From the NCBI GenBank assembly GCA_023512835.1, contig CM042092.1:13552498-13616497 (forward strand): DNA of 64,000 nucleotides, read 5' to 3'. Source of the DNA: Taxillus chinensis (taxonomy: Eukaryota > Streptophyta > Magnoliopsida > Santalales > Loranthaceae). The position numbers and the translations under genes are program-made. Within the stretch, counting starts at the first letter, position 1. Each line of letters starts with the position of its first letter. This document shows positions 24,224-35,965 of this stretch, in pieces. A model generated the notes under the pieces. The model did no database searches. It was not told the DNA's origin and saw only the letters and a list, made by a program, of their open reading frames with translations.

Positions 24224-27212
24224 TTAAGTAGCCAAGAAGTTCATACAAATTGGGGGTCGAATTTTGGCCAAAGCGAGAACGGATGCAGGCAGAATCCACA
24301 GCCCATCCCCACAGATGAGACCCGAGGCGACCGCGGGAACCATCAAATCCGCGTTCTTGTTGTCGAGCCACTGCCACACAAACACAGCTAAACTCCCCAG
24401 GCACATGTCGATGGCAAAGTAGGCCCCAACCAGGAAAGGCACGGCCATGGCCATCGGAAGCGGGACCCATTTCCCAATCTTCCCGGGGAGGACGTCCCTC
24501 ATCAAGTTCGCCAACATGGCAAACGCGAAGAAGCCGTAGCAAAAGTGCAGGCAATGGCGGGGCAGGGCGGAGAAGCCCTGGACACCCAGGATCCCCATGT
24601 TTCGGTAGATGATGGCGTAAGGGGCCTTGTACTCCCCCTCCGGGTCCCCCACGTCGAAGGCCTTGTAAAAGAGGAAGAACGTGAGGGGAGCCACCACACA
24701 CCCAATGGCGGTGCCGATGCCCTGGCTCACGAGCATCGACCGCGGGGAGGTTAGCGTGAGGTGCCCGGTTTTGAAGTCGTGCATCAAATCCGATGAGATG
24801 GAGACAATGGATTTAATGAGGCCACACCCCACCAGGCCGGCAACCACGCCAGTGTCTTTGCCGGACGCGGCTGCGAGGACAAACAGGGCAACTTTCCCAT
24901 AGTTGTAGGCCATGTTCATGTCTGTAAGCCCTGCCCCGTAGGCATTGCAGAAGCCGAGGGAAGGTGCGAGGAAGTAGGCAACTGCGATGAAGTACCACTT
25001 CAGCTGGGGGAACATGAGAGGGATCATAACAGTGGAGACCGAGGCGAAGGTGACGTATCCTGCAACAGCTACCCAAAGGGGGACCCCGTCTCTCAGGAAC
25101 ACCTCATTTTGTCTGAGCTCATCAATAGGCTGGTTCTGGCTATCTGAACCTGCAGATGTAGAAAATGGTGTGTAATAAATAAGGAATTAAGGATAAAGCA
25201 AGCAGGCAGGCACAAGTGACAATTCTTGCAATCCGAGTGACCACAATATCAGAGTATGTATCGTTCATCACCTGTTTTAGGACTCCTATGTAATCTGACA
25301 TGTACGTTTCGATAAGTGAAGAAAAGTACTTTGAGGAAGTTGTAAAGCCCATCGCCGAGAATAAGAGCTATTGAAATAAAAACCTGCAAAAAAAAATATA
25401 TATATATAAATTTTCAAATGATGGCAACAGTTTGTTTCTACTGCAAGTAACGGTCAGGTGCATGAGACGGAAACCTTGTAACCATTTAGGCTCTTCATGC
25501 TGCTTTCTGGTAATGTTTTAGGGAACCAGTCTCCTTTGAGCTGACCTACCAGCGGCCACATTATCCCCCAAGAGAGCACGGCACCAAAGAGCAAGGACAA
25601 GTTCACCAGATGGGAACAAATCATCCCAGCTCCAACATAAGTCATACTGAAATCGAAGTAAAATCTGCAATGGTTGGCAACACAAATTAAGTAAAATCAT
25701 CCCAGCGGGCGTGAAAGGATCAAACGCGAGCAATATCAATGTAAAATTTGCAATGGTTGGCAACACCAAGTAAATCAACAGCGTGAAAGGATCAAACACG
25801 AGCAGCTGTGATTTTCAAATTAGTCCGTGCAGAGTACTCACGACTGCTTCCATGCTTGCAACCCAAAGGTAGGGAATTGTGAGAAACCACAGTGGTCCCC
25901 GCCAGAGTAGAACCACTGGAAAAATGCCCAGAGGAAACTAGCAGAGAAATATTTCATAAACCCATGAACCTGCTTCCTGCAGATGCAGTATGACCTGTTA
26001 GAGCTGTTCCCATTCATTCATTCCATTGCATTTCACTTAATGCAAAACAGCTACAATAGCAATTCTAAATTTGAGAAACCATTTAAACAGGAGAACACAA
26101 GCTTACTTGGCCATCTCATCTCCCTTGGGAGTGTGAAAGCTGTTAATTAGAACAGCCGTTGCAGTTCCACTGGGATACTTCAATTGGTAGTCTATTATCA
26201 TTATCTGAGCAACAATGGAACATCAATGCACATCAGCTGGAATCAAACAATTATTGTAATATTAGGAAGGAAGATTTAGTGTACCTTTCTTAGAGGAACT
26301 AAAGCCAAGAGCCCAACAAAGCTGGTCACAAAGAGGAATCCAGTCATCCAACCCACCCCAGGTTCCTTGTAGCTCCCAGGAACATTCCCTACTGTGTCTA
26401 CCCCTGCTAGCTCATAAGTCCTCTTATTCAGACCCAAGAGATATGATCCGAATCCACCTAATCCACCCCAAACACAATTAATCAGATCAATATTTGATAT
26501 TAATGGAAGAATCACTTCAAAAACTACTTAATTTCGTTAGAATTCTCTAAGCTATTCAAAAACTATTTAATTTTATTGTACTGTGTATTCTTATAATAAT
26601 CAGTAAAACATAGCCCCCACTCAAAAAAACAAAAACTATGAGCAGTAGGTTTAATCAACCCATGACGATTATGCATGCTCCATACCCTTTTAAAACCCAT
26701 AACCTATCTCTTTAAAAATTGAAATCAATCCATGACAGTCTACTCCAGCCCCGAAACACCCACAATCAACCACTTCAAATGATAAAACTCAACCAAAAAA
26801 AAAAAACATATGAAAATTGATTAAAAAAACGCAATGAAAACAGTCCAAAACCTCCAACGGCGATGCTGTAGCAAGCAACCGCGCAGGTCTGGACCACGGT
26901 GTTCTCCTGGCGCGTGAAAGGGGCAGAGACGAAGCCGGCCTTGTGGAGCACCTTGGTCCACGTTCGCAGGAACACGAAGGCCAGTAGCGCAGCCGACACG
27001 TTGAGGTTGGGAACAAGACCGGTGGTGAGGTTGAGCTTCATCACGATCACGCTGTAAATGGCGCCGATCACCACGCTGGCGACGATGCCTCGCCCGGTTA
27101 TCTGCCTCTGCCACGGCGCGATGCGGCTGATATCCTCCGCCACGTCTGGCGTTGGAGCCTCCGTCCTGTCGGCCGCATTTCTTGTGCCCTTCAATTCCCG
27201 TTCCGGGCTCAT
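24224..27212 (-). CDS. YSL: Yellow Stripe-Like metal-nicotianamine transporter (OPT family), 664 aa
   Basis: YSL proteins move iron, zinc or copper chelated to nicotianamine across plasma or vascular membranes. Exons on the minus strand are 27212-26852, 26457-26285, 26204-26107, 25976-25842, 25664-25475, 25383-25272 and 25149-24224. All have GT-AG borders and the frame is open to TAG. Family landmarks appear in order: [19 protein letters not shown] (from residue 69), [106 protein letters not shown], and a [18 protein letters not shown] end. The protein is highly hydrophobic and of normal family length. The start chosen opens MSPEREL. An in-frame upstream ATG would add 18 residues read from a CT/AC microsatellite and is less likely. 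It resembles the YSL1/2/3 group most. Intron 4 holds a tandem duplication over the exon 5 acceptor. Confidence 0.96.
25658..25810 (-). repeat. Tandem duplication over YSL intron 4 / exon 5 acceptor
   Basis: The plus-strand phrases gtaaaatctgcaatggttgg (25658) and gtaaaatttgcaatggttgg (25741) start two copies, 83 bp apart, that also share 'gcgtgaaaggatcaaac.cgagca'. In gene orientation the true acceptor is CCATTGCAG at exon 5. The upstream copy reads CCATTGCAA, so the AG is lost by one base change (25665 C versus 25748 T on the plus strand). Confidence 0.85.
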
Positions 27213-29340
27213 TGTCGTGGAACCAGCGTGTGTGTGTGTGTGAGTGAGAGAGAGAGAGAGAGACACAGAGAGCGTGTCAATAAAACTCTAGGATTTGTGC
27301 TTGAAGCGTTTAACAAACTCTAAGATGCCTCGGAAAGAGTGTGGTGACCGCAGAATGGGTCATGTTATCTTCCCCACCAATTATTCAAATTCGATTCAAT
27401 CGACCAAATGGGCGTTCCCAAGTTGAGCACTTTTAGGATCAAATGCCAAACCCAGACAGGAATATAACGACAGAACACACCCACACCCTCTCTCCCCTGT
27501 CTCTGTCTGGTGATGGTATCGGTAGAGGGATGGGGAGGCTTAAACAAACCTTAAATATTTATTGCTGGGGGAGTACAGTTTTGCATATTAATTTGTAGTA
27601 CAAATTTGCGGTTTTGGTAGTACACACAAAACCATCATAAAGCCGCCTACCAGTCGAACTGAAGACAACATAAAACCACCACAAATGTCACTTTTCAGTA
27701 CAGGAGATTGGTATCATTGTAAATGTGGAATCCGGTACTAAAGTCAACGCGGGAAAAAATAAAAAATAAAACGAATAAATACGATAGAGGAGATATTAAA
27801 GGTATTATCGAACTGGGAACACCCTGCCATCCAACCCATCGGAGTTATTATCTGAGTTCACACTACGCTGTCAAATGAACAACTTGCACCTATGAGTACG
27901 ACAATTAAGATCAGTGTGTATCAACGCGCGGCGGCGAGCTTGATTGACTCTGCTTGTTGCTACTCTTGGCTCCGAGTTTCTCGTGGGTGTTCATCGGCTT
28001 ACATTAGTCATGGCATAAATTTATGATCAAGTGAGGACAAGAATTATATGGTGTGATTGTGTAATCATTTGATACAAATATTAGCATTCCATTTATGATC
28101 CATTAAGTTAACTTGTTTGAATATAAAATTTGTCAGAGAATTCTCCGGGACGCGCGCACTTTTTTTAATTTTAACAGTTTCACGCCTCTATTTTAATAAT
28201 TTATTTTTAAAATATTTATTTAATGAAAAAAATTAAAAGAAGAGAAATTTTGAAAAAAAAATGAATAAGAAAATAAAAAATATAATTATTAAAAGAATAG
28301 ATATGAAATAAAAAAATGTTAAATTTGAAAAAAATATATTATTTATAATATTTACTTTTTTGTAAAAAATAAAAGAATGCAAAGTAAGATTTTTAAGTTT
28401 TTTTTAAAAATTTACTTTTATATACCAAAATATAATTTATTAGTATTTGTGATCACTAGATTTCACAAGTCAGATGAATGTAATTCATCTATTTTAGATG
28501 AACTAACGTGAGAAAAAGATAAAATCATCACCAATCATTGTTTGTGTATGATTAGTCGTCAACTACCTTGAGTAACTTAATGAGTTCCATAGATGAGTTC
28601 AAAAGTAGATTACTTGTGGGTAAAGATTATTACCCTCACATTACCTTGAATCAATACCTAACTTATTAGAGGTTTCTAATTGTTTTATGTTAGTTCATAG
28701 ATTAATGGTAACGTGCAATTTAAGGGGGCACATCAGCGCGAACTATGTAAATAGTAACACAGACAATTCTTTGAGTAATGGTATGAACAACTTTTAGATG
28801 AATTATGGATCTCTCTTTTTCTGAAAGTATGAGTTTTCTGAACACCTAAAACAATCTCTTTCATCTCCTTCTATATGACCGCGCAACAACTTCTCTTACT
28901 CATTGTGTTGCCTAGCCAACAGGACAGGTAATGTTTAGCTTGCATACTATAAATTAATCTATTACTCTCATGGCCTTTCTGCTAAGTGATTCCATTAATA
29001 CACGCAAGAGAGACAAGGTCGTCCAAATTGCCAAGTGATAGAAGTAACTGCCCTACCACCATTCTATTTATGACTTCGAAATGAATCATGGATTACTACA
29101 AAATGATAGTTCGAGATGTAATAATTAAAGAAAAGTGGTTGCAATGATAATCAATTTTATGTGGATAGATTTATTAGGATGATCTTCCCTAACTAACTAC
29201 GTTCAGCCCCAGGGAAGATCTCTCCAGCCCTTCTCCAACCTCGGCTAGCCTCTGCGAGACACGAACAACCCCACCCCGTCCTCCACACGGCCATACCAGA
29301 CATCATATTCATACCTCCTCACGGCCAAGTAACGTGTGTC
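27213..29340. other. Divergent spacer between YSL and AP-1 sigma
   Basis: Both genes are transcribed away from this spacer, so it should hold both promoters. A GT/GA microsatellite at about 27229-27262 lies in the YSL leader. The middle (about 28000-29150) is AT-rich with no recognisable gene. No coding sequence is supported. Confidence 0.6.
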
Positions 29341-29343
29341 CTC

Positions 29344-29351
29344 TGCTATAA
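29344..29351 (+). promoter_or_regulatory. Putative TATA box of AP-1 sigma
   Basis: The motif gctataaatgag lies about 270 bp upstream of the start codon. It is followed by a GC-richer stretch consistent with a leader of roughly 240 nt. Location and sequence fit, but no transcript evidence is available. Confidence 0.45.
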
Positions 29352-29617
29352 ATGAGCGACGGAGATCACGGGAGAGACTAGAGAGCGTAGCCAATAGCAT
29401 GAGGTGTTTTCGGGATGATGGATTCAAACGACATCGTTTAAAGCGTTTCATTGTGCATATAGGGCGACTGACGTGTCAACGTCACGTCAAGGGGGCTTGC
29501 GCAGCTGCAACTCACCACCACCCCAACACACACACACACACATCCCGGCGAAGAAGGAGAAGAAGAAGAAGCCGGCTGCCGTAACCTCCGCTTGGATCTT
29601 GTTCCTCCTCAGCTGTC

Positions 29618-29923
29618 ATGGTAACGCCGCCCCGCCCCTCCCCCGATTTAATTCCTTGTATTCCTAAAATCGATAAATCGATTTCTTTTTTAAAAAAAAT
29701 CTGATGGTGAATCGATCGTTAGAAGAAGAATTAGGCCATACATAGGATACGTCTGTGGGAAGAAAATAAAACTTCCATCGAACGAAACGCTTTCATAAAA
29801 ATTATGGTAAAATCGAGTTTTCATTCAATTCCCATCGTCGTCGGACGAGGACGTTCTGGAGGACGACGGCAAGGACGAGGATCACCTCCATCAATTCACA
29901 ACGATCGGGGAGGATATTGAACC

Positions 29924-29960
<37 letters not shown>

Positions 29961-32900
29961 TCAATCGCCGGAGCTGTTCGTCTCCGAAGGATCGTCGCCG
30001 TTGTGTATCTCCGTGCAGATCGTCGTCATTGGGGGTTGGGTTGGACGGATTAGACGTCATAGATTGTTTTCTCGAGGTTGCCGGCGGGTCGGCAGGGCTT
30101 GTTGGAGCGGCGGCGTCTCTTGGCTCTCTTCCTTCCTCATTCAATTTCGTTCTTGAAGAAGTCAAGGAAACTTGGGGGAGGTGTCTTTTATTTGTTTTTG
30201 GGATGATATTTGGTGTGCTGTTGAGCCTTTTAAAGACGTTCTATCTGGACTTGTACCAAATTGCTTGCATTATTGATGCTCCTGTGACTATTTTATTGGC
30301 TTTCGGGGACTGGTGTGCACTAGGAAGTGAATTTTACACGGTTAGCTTAGGATTGAGAGCTGGAAGCCTTATTTTCTTTTTTTGATTTGTTGTACTCTAT
30401 CAAACCTCGCAGTTCCAAGGATGATAATATGTGTTGGGTTTCAACTCGGTCTAAAGGCTTCCGGGTGAAGTATTTTTATATTGTTTCTTCATCCTTCTGG
30501 GCTCGGTTGTTTTCCTTGGAGAGGCATGTAGAGGGTTAAGGTTGTCTTTGTGTGGACTACTGCCTTCGAGAAAATCTTAATAGCGGATAATTTATGCCAG
30601 CATGGTTTCTGTATTGTGAGCCGATGCTGTTTGTATGAGATGGATAAAGAGTTCGTGAATCATCTTTTTTTTTTCACTGTCCTAAGGAGCTTTGTATATG
30701 ATTCTTGGTCTGTTTGGGCTTTATTCGGTGAGAGAATTCGAAATCTTTTTTCTTGTTATTTTGAGAGTGTAGGTTGGCATTCCGTGATTTAATTGGCTAT
30801 TCCTCATTACATTTTATAGTGTTGTTGGCATGAGAGGAACGTGCTAATTTTTGAGAACAGTGAACTCAGCGTGGAGGCACTTAAGTCTCATGTTTTAGTT
30901 ATCTTCCTGATTGGATGTTAATTACTAGTTATTATAGATTATCATTTGTGTTTGAGTGCATAGATTTATGTTACTTTTGAGTTGGTTATATCTTTGTTTT
31001 TGCTCTGCTGAACTGATTGTTCTCTCATCCTTATACATTTCTTGTGTGTTTGGTCTTTTCAATAAAGTTTTTTATCTATTAAAAAAACTATTTGCATGAA
31101 AGTGTATGCTAAAAGAATTTTATGTCCAGTTCAATGAATGTTCAGAAAATATACAAGGACTGACCGATCTCATCGCTGAGGATTCATGGAAGAGACACGT
31201 TCGTCCTAGGATTGTGAATGGTTCTAGGATGATGAATTGGGTCTCTCTGTTTAATGATATAAATCTGGGAAACCATAGTTTCGTTTTGTCTTTTGATGCA
31301 GAATGGGTTTAATTTGGGTGTGTTTCAAGGTTTGAATGTATGGATGATGGTGGTTTGGATTGTGTTAACATTGTATTACCCCCTTTTGGAAAAACAGGTT
31401 CTTGTTAGTTTCTTTTTAGTTGCTTTAAAATGTAATCAGTGTCGTCAGCTTCTAGGGTTTTAAAACTTCTAATTTTTTTCATCAACTATTTGTTCAGCCT
31501 CTTGTGAATTGTAATTTCAATTGATTCATTCATAGCTTCTTGAGAAGCTGGTGCACGAAAAATAATTTGAAGAAAAATTTGATAAAATATTAAAATCCTT
31601 GGCTGCCCAGAAATGGGTTCTGCCTCCGCTGCTGTGTAGAAATTAAGAAATAAATCCGAACCAAAGTATTTTTAGAATTTTGATTCTTTTAATTCCTTAG
31701 TTGTCAAAGACACCTAGCCTTCCTGCGCTAAGTCCTTAATCTCATATTTGACTACAACAGACCGCGCCAATCCGACTTACGCTCTTTAAAGAACCATCAC
31801 CCCGAAATGGGTTCTGTCTCGGCTTCTGTGTTGATTTATATCTTATATTGGTTGTTTTTAGATCATTCTCGTGCTTCTGTCCTTGTTCCAGATTCACTTT
31901 GTGCTTCTGAATTGTTTTTTTTCCAGGATGTGAAAACACAGGGTTATCATTTTTATGCTCAAATCCAAACTTTGTTATGATATTACAATCCTTGGCCTCC
32001 CATAAATGGGTTCCGTCTCAGCTGCTGCGTAGATTTATTTATCTCTTATATTGGCTCATTTTACATCATTCTCATGCTTCTGTACTTGTTCCAGATTCAC
32101 TTTGTGCTTCTCATTAGCCGGCAAGGGAAGGTGAGGTTGACAAAATGGTATTCACCCTATTCTCAGAAGGAAAGGGCCAAGGTACATCTACTTCCTTAAA
32201 CTCATTACTGTGAGAGGTTATGGTAATGGGACTTCAATACCAATATTATTCATGAAGCTGATTATATTACACTTTGGCTTCTCTCTTTCTTTCTTGCTCT
32301 TTTAGATCTTAGACGTTATTCAAATTAGGCTGTGGTGAGAATATGCGGATGTCTATCATGCCTTCCTTAAGAATACCAATTGCCTGGGTTATTTGTTGGT
32401 AGAACTAAGTTGTCCCTAGAATAGCTAGTCACACTTTTTTATTATTTTTTTCTGGCAATATTAAATATCATAGATTCATATAGATGTGACCATAGTCTAT
32501 AGTTCTATTGAAAAATATGTTACCGCATAAGTATTTCATTGAAGGTCAATACTGTTGCTCAATTGTTGAAAATTTAATGTATGTGTACTCACTTATAAAG
32601 GTAATTCTATTGAAAAATATGTTATCTGATAGCATAAGTATTTCATTGAAGGTCAATACCATTGCTCAATTGCTAAAAATTTACTGTATGTGTACTCACT
32701 TGTAAAGGTAATTCGAGAGCTTAGTGGTGTAATTCTGACACGTGGTCCCAAGCTTTGCAACTTTGTGGAATGGAGAGGACTTAAAGTTGTTTATAAAAGG
32801 TACTGCATGACTTTCTGTCTCCTTGTCTGTAGTTCTTGATTGCAAATCAAAACACGTTTTTATTATGTTTTCTTTGGTATGCAAGGCGAATTTGGATGAC

Positions 32901-34492
32901 TGGGTACTCTGGATATGTATTATGTGCAGATATGCCAGCCTATATTTTTGCATGTGCATTGACCCGGATGACAATGAATTGGAGATCCTTGAAATAATTC
33001 ACCATTTTGTGGAGATATTAGATCGCTATTTTGGCAGTGTGAGCATACTATATTGAACCTTGAATCAGTAAAAAAATACATCAGAGATTATTAACTTAAG
33101 CTAGATAATTTTCTGATGGTAGTTTGCTCTGTTGTCCTATTAGGTGTGTGAACTGGATTTGATCTTTAATTTTCATAAGGTATTTTGCTCTAACTTACTT
33201 CATGATTTTGGTCCTGTTATTCTGTTCCGATTAATTATTCTAGATTCAAATGTAAATGTAATCTCAGCATGCAAAATGAACTTCTTAGTAGTACTTGTTC
33301 AAAGAAACAGTTCCCAGGTTGTAACAACTTGGAAAGAAGAATTTCAGTGCCTAATTCAAAGTGGTTGGGATGTGGTTGTGGATCCAATATAACGAATTCT
33401 GAAAGGTGACTTGGAGCTGGATATTTGTATTTAGGACAGTTCAGAGTTCAACTGTTAGGCAGTTCTTCTACCACTTTTAGTTCTCTGTTCATAACATCAT
33501 TACAAATATTAAATTTCAAGTAGATGTTTCATTCAATTAGCGGTGCCCTCAAGTTTCTATGCCATTTACCGATGACCAATTTATGAAATAGCTGAGATCC
33601 AATAGTTCAACAAATCACAAGAATAGTTTAGTTCCATAGCACTTTCGATGAATTTGCTATTTGACCTCTTTCCATAGGGATAGTTTAGTTCCGCAATTTT
33701 TGTTGTTTCAGCAATATGTTTGATTCCCAAGTCTTATATTCCCTTACTGGAATATCTGAAGGCCACTATGGAGTTTGAAATGAAAATTCATGAGGAAACG
33801 GCTCATCCGATCTTCCCATGTTACTGCATTCGTCAATGCAATTAATGTACTTCCTCAACTCCATGAACATTGTCTGCAATATTTTGACTCAAGCAAAAAT
33901 GGTTATTATCAAACATCCGATTCTGAGAGCCAATTAAAATCTCTAGAGTTGAGCAGCTGATGTTGCAGCCACTGTTCAGTTTGAATCTTTGTCGTGTATG
34001 CATACAATTAACAATATATATATATATATATATGCTATTACGAAAGATGAAGACAAGCAAATATTCCAAAAGTATATTGGAATTTCAAATTAAAGTGAGC
34101 CACTTGTAACCAGATACAAGTCATCCCCATCATCATAAACTGACAAGTAACTGGATCACAAAACATAACAATAGTTACTTTTCTTTATTTGGGCTCTCTT
34201 GATGAATTCTTGGGGCGCTTCTAAATGCTTATACTAAACGTTTTACAGGCTTATTATATATTGGACGAACTTTTAATTGCTGGAGAACTTCAAGAATCGA
34301 GCAAGAAAACAGTTGCCCGGCTGATAGCTGCCCAGGTATTGTTGACTTGGTGTTAATTTGTTTATTATTGTTTGTTGTGCAATAATATGGTTTTGAAGGG
34401 GGCTTTGGATTTGTTTGCAGGATTCACTAGTAGAGACCGCAAAAGAGCAAGCCAGTTCAATAAGCAATATGATTGCGCAGGCCACCAAATAA
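29618..34492 (+). CDS. AP19: AP-1 clathrin adaptor complex sigma subunit, 161 aa
   Basis: This is the small chain of the AP-1 adaptor, which recruits clathrin and sorts cargo at the trans-Golgi network. Coding exons are 29618-29620 (the ATG alone, directly followed by the GT donor), 32095-32181, 32708-32799, 32930-33038, 33144-33179, 34249-34335 and 34421-34492. All borders are GT-AG, and the frame is open for 161 codons, the normal length for the family. Diagnostic segments are [88 protein letters not shown] and [13 protein letters not shown]-1 rather than AP-2 is indicated by the LTKWYSPY and CMCID forms. Intron 1 is 2474 bp and carries a LINE plus a tandem repeat. Introns 1 and 2 both contain duplicated acceptors upstream of the real ones. 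Confidence 0.97.
29820..30165. other. GC-rich island with (GA)n in AP-1 sigma intron 1
   Basis: This stretch is much richer in GC than the rest of the intron and is open on both strands (for example about 89 codons on the minus strand, 30165-29896). A GA microsatellite lies at about 29928-29958. I do not recognise a protein. It could be a captured gene fragment, an alternative leader exon, or the 5' part of the LINE that follows. Confidence 0.35.
30180..31087 (+). mobile_element. 5'-truncated L1-type LINE (reverse transcriptase C-terminus with zf-RVT) in AP-1 sigma intron 1
   Basis: Pieces of the C-terminal region of plant LINE ORF2 are recognisable in several frames: a [16 protein letters not shown] segment, a W(E/K)[20 protein letters not shown] segment at about 30356-30410, and the zinc-binding zf-RVT region ([20 protein letters not shown]...[10 protein letters not shown], about 30550-30690). 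Stops and shifts show that it is dead. The 3' end is 'caataaagttttttatctattaaaaaaa', a typical LINE tail, at about 31087. It is inserted in the sense direction of the host gene. Confidence 0.75.
31602..32111 (+). repeat. About 200-bp tandem repeat duplicating the AP-1 sigma exon 2 acceptor
   Basis: Three partial copies begin with 'aaatgggttctg' phrases at 31611, 31805 and 32004. Copies two and three match closely up to 'cttgttccagattcactttg' plus 'tgcttct', so the second copy reproduces the polypyrimidine tract, the CAG acceptor (31889-31891) and the first 17 bases of exon 2. The true acceptor is at 32092-32094. The first copy is more decayed and has lost the acceptor part. Confidence 0.9.
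32503..32712 (+). repeat. 102-bp tandem duplication over AP-1 sigma intron 2 / exon 3 acceptor
   Basis: 'ttctattgaaaaatatgtta' begins at 32503 and again at 32605. Both copies run through 'ataagtatttcattgaaggt' and 'atgtgtactcactt.taaagg' to 'taatt'. The upstream copy therefore duplicates the acceptor (AAAG before 32601) and the first six bases of exon 3 (gtaatt). The real exon 3 starts at 32708. Confidence 0.92.
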
Positions 34493-35134
34493 GAGCAATT
34501 TAAATGTAGCTCGCCACATTGGTTGGTGCTGTGGATTTTATGGAAGCTCACTTCCATCGATTATTGATGAACACATTTTCTTTTCTTTTTTTGTCGACTA
34601 TTAATTGCTCTGTTTTTTTGAGTGGGGTGGGGCGTATCGGAGTGAGGTGTACCACCAAAAGTGCCATATAATTTTATATCAAATCCCATCAATAGCATGT
34701 TTTTAATTTGATTTCTGTTCTCTTTTATATTGTTTTAGGTGATATAATAGCTTCTCTAGTTCATGTGTATTGTTAAATAAGTGATCTGTTGTTTCCATTT
34801 GATCTGTTGTGATCTATTGTTTTTTTGTATTGTTGGTTTTTTCTTGTTTGTTTTTTCTGCTCGTTCGTCGTTTTCGCCCCTTCTACTAGGTTTTGACACT
34901 AATATTAAATATAGATTTTTATAGATTTTAATGTGATATGTTTTGAATTTAGGTTAAAAGTCCTGTGATTTTAAAATCTATAAAAATATATACTATTAAA
35001 TTTAAATAATTATTTTATTGATTTCATGAATATAATATTAACTTTGTTCTGGCTGCTTTTTCTTGGATAATCACGACAATGAAAAAGATAAAGTTGATCA
35101 GAAGAACAGACGGACTCGGGGAAAAAATGGTGCT

Positions 35135-35450
35135 CTAATTCGGTAGTTCCTCACCTGGGTAGATGGGTGTTGGTTGGAGAAATAACATAACAAGGGGGAT
35201 CGGCTGTAGTTGGGCACGCACGCCTTCGACTCTGCTGAGGAGACGTCGGCGTCGAGTGTGTATCAGACAGCCAAAGCCCAATTCGACGACGCCAAGAAGA
35301 ATCCAAACAGGAAAAAACCCGCTTTTCTTCTTCTCGGGTCTCTCTGTATTTGGCCGCCTTGAACTTGGACACTTTTCCGGCAAGGGTTCTGACCAACCAC
35401 TCGCGCGGTGGGTGAGTTGAGGCGGCGAGTCCAAGGAGTCATGATCATGT
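35135..35450 (-). other. Unassigned GC-richer open block
   Basis: Overlapping open frames on both strands cover this block. The most protein-like, on the minus strand, begins near 35396 with MVRTLAGKVSKFKAAKYRET and continues about 80 codons. I cannot match it to a family. It might be an abandoned first exon or a captured fragment. It sits alone in AT-rich DNA with no visible continuation. Confidence 0.25.
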
Positions 35451-35764
35451 TGCTGATTTGGGTTGGATATGGCCTGCAAATAGCTGGGCCAATTGTGTTT
35501 GTGTCCGTTTACATCAATGCTGTCTTGTACTCGTGCGTGTTTCAAAACTATTAAAAAAACAACAAACAAAATACTCACTAAAGAGCACAGTATCTCGGAG
35601 AGTAATTGACCTTATCCGAACAAACATAACACTTTTGGAGAGGCCATACAAAGAAAACAATTCTAATGACTAAGCTTCTCTCGTAATTTTACCTTATTGG
35701 ATCTAAGAACTTGATTGACCAGTTAAGTTAAAAAGACAAAGCCAAGTGTGTAATCAAAGATCCG

Positions 35765-35965
35765 AAAAACCAATCTGATGCTCGGATAATTTCAAAGCTT
35801 GGATATTACTCTGATGCTCAAAGCATTCCAAAGGCCAAACATTATTCAATGCTTAGATAGCAATTCGAAGCTCGAATACTTTTTCAAAACAGTCTAGTGC
35901 TAGAATAGTTTGATGCTCAGATGGTAGTCTGATGCTCAAACACCACTTTAATCATCGGATATACA
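35765..35965. repeat. Degenerate 'tctgatgctcggat' phrase array
   Basis: Variants of tctgatgctcrgat recur at about 35775, 35811, 35850, 35869, 35912 and 35929, with irregular 20-40 base spacing. The intervening text also varies on the theme 'ca.cttggatatt'. It is non-coding. It resembles in style, but not sequence, the 'tttgaacaa' block at 7540-7990. Confidence 0.5.

Noticed and set aside
24219..25102. Additional frames overlapping YSL exon 7 on both strands
   Set aside because: These are GC-rich shadows of the YSL coding sequence.
27213..27266. Upstream in-frame ATG extending YSL by 18 residues
   Set aside because: The extension is translated from CT/AC microsatellite DNA (SLSLSLTHTHTH). 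The MSPEREL start suits the family better.
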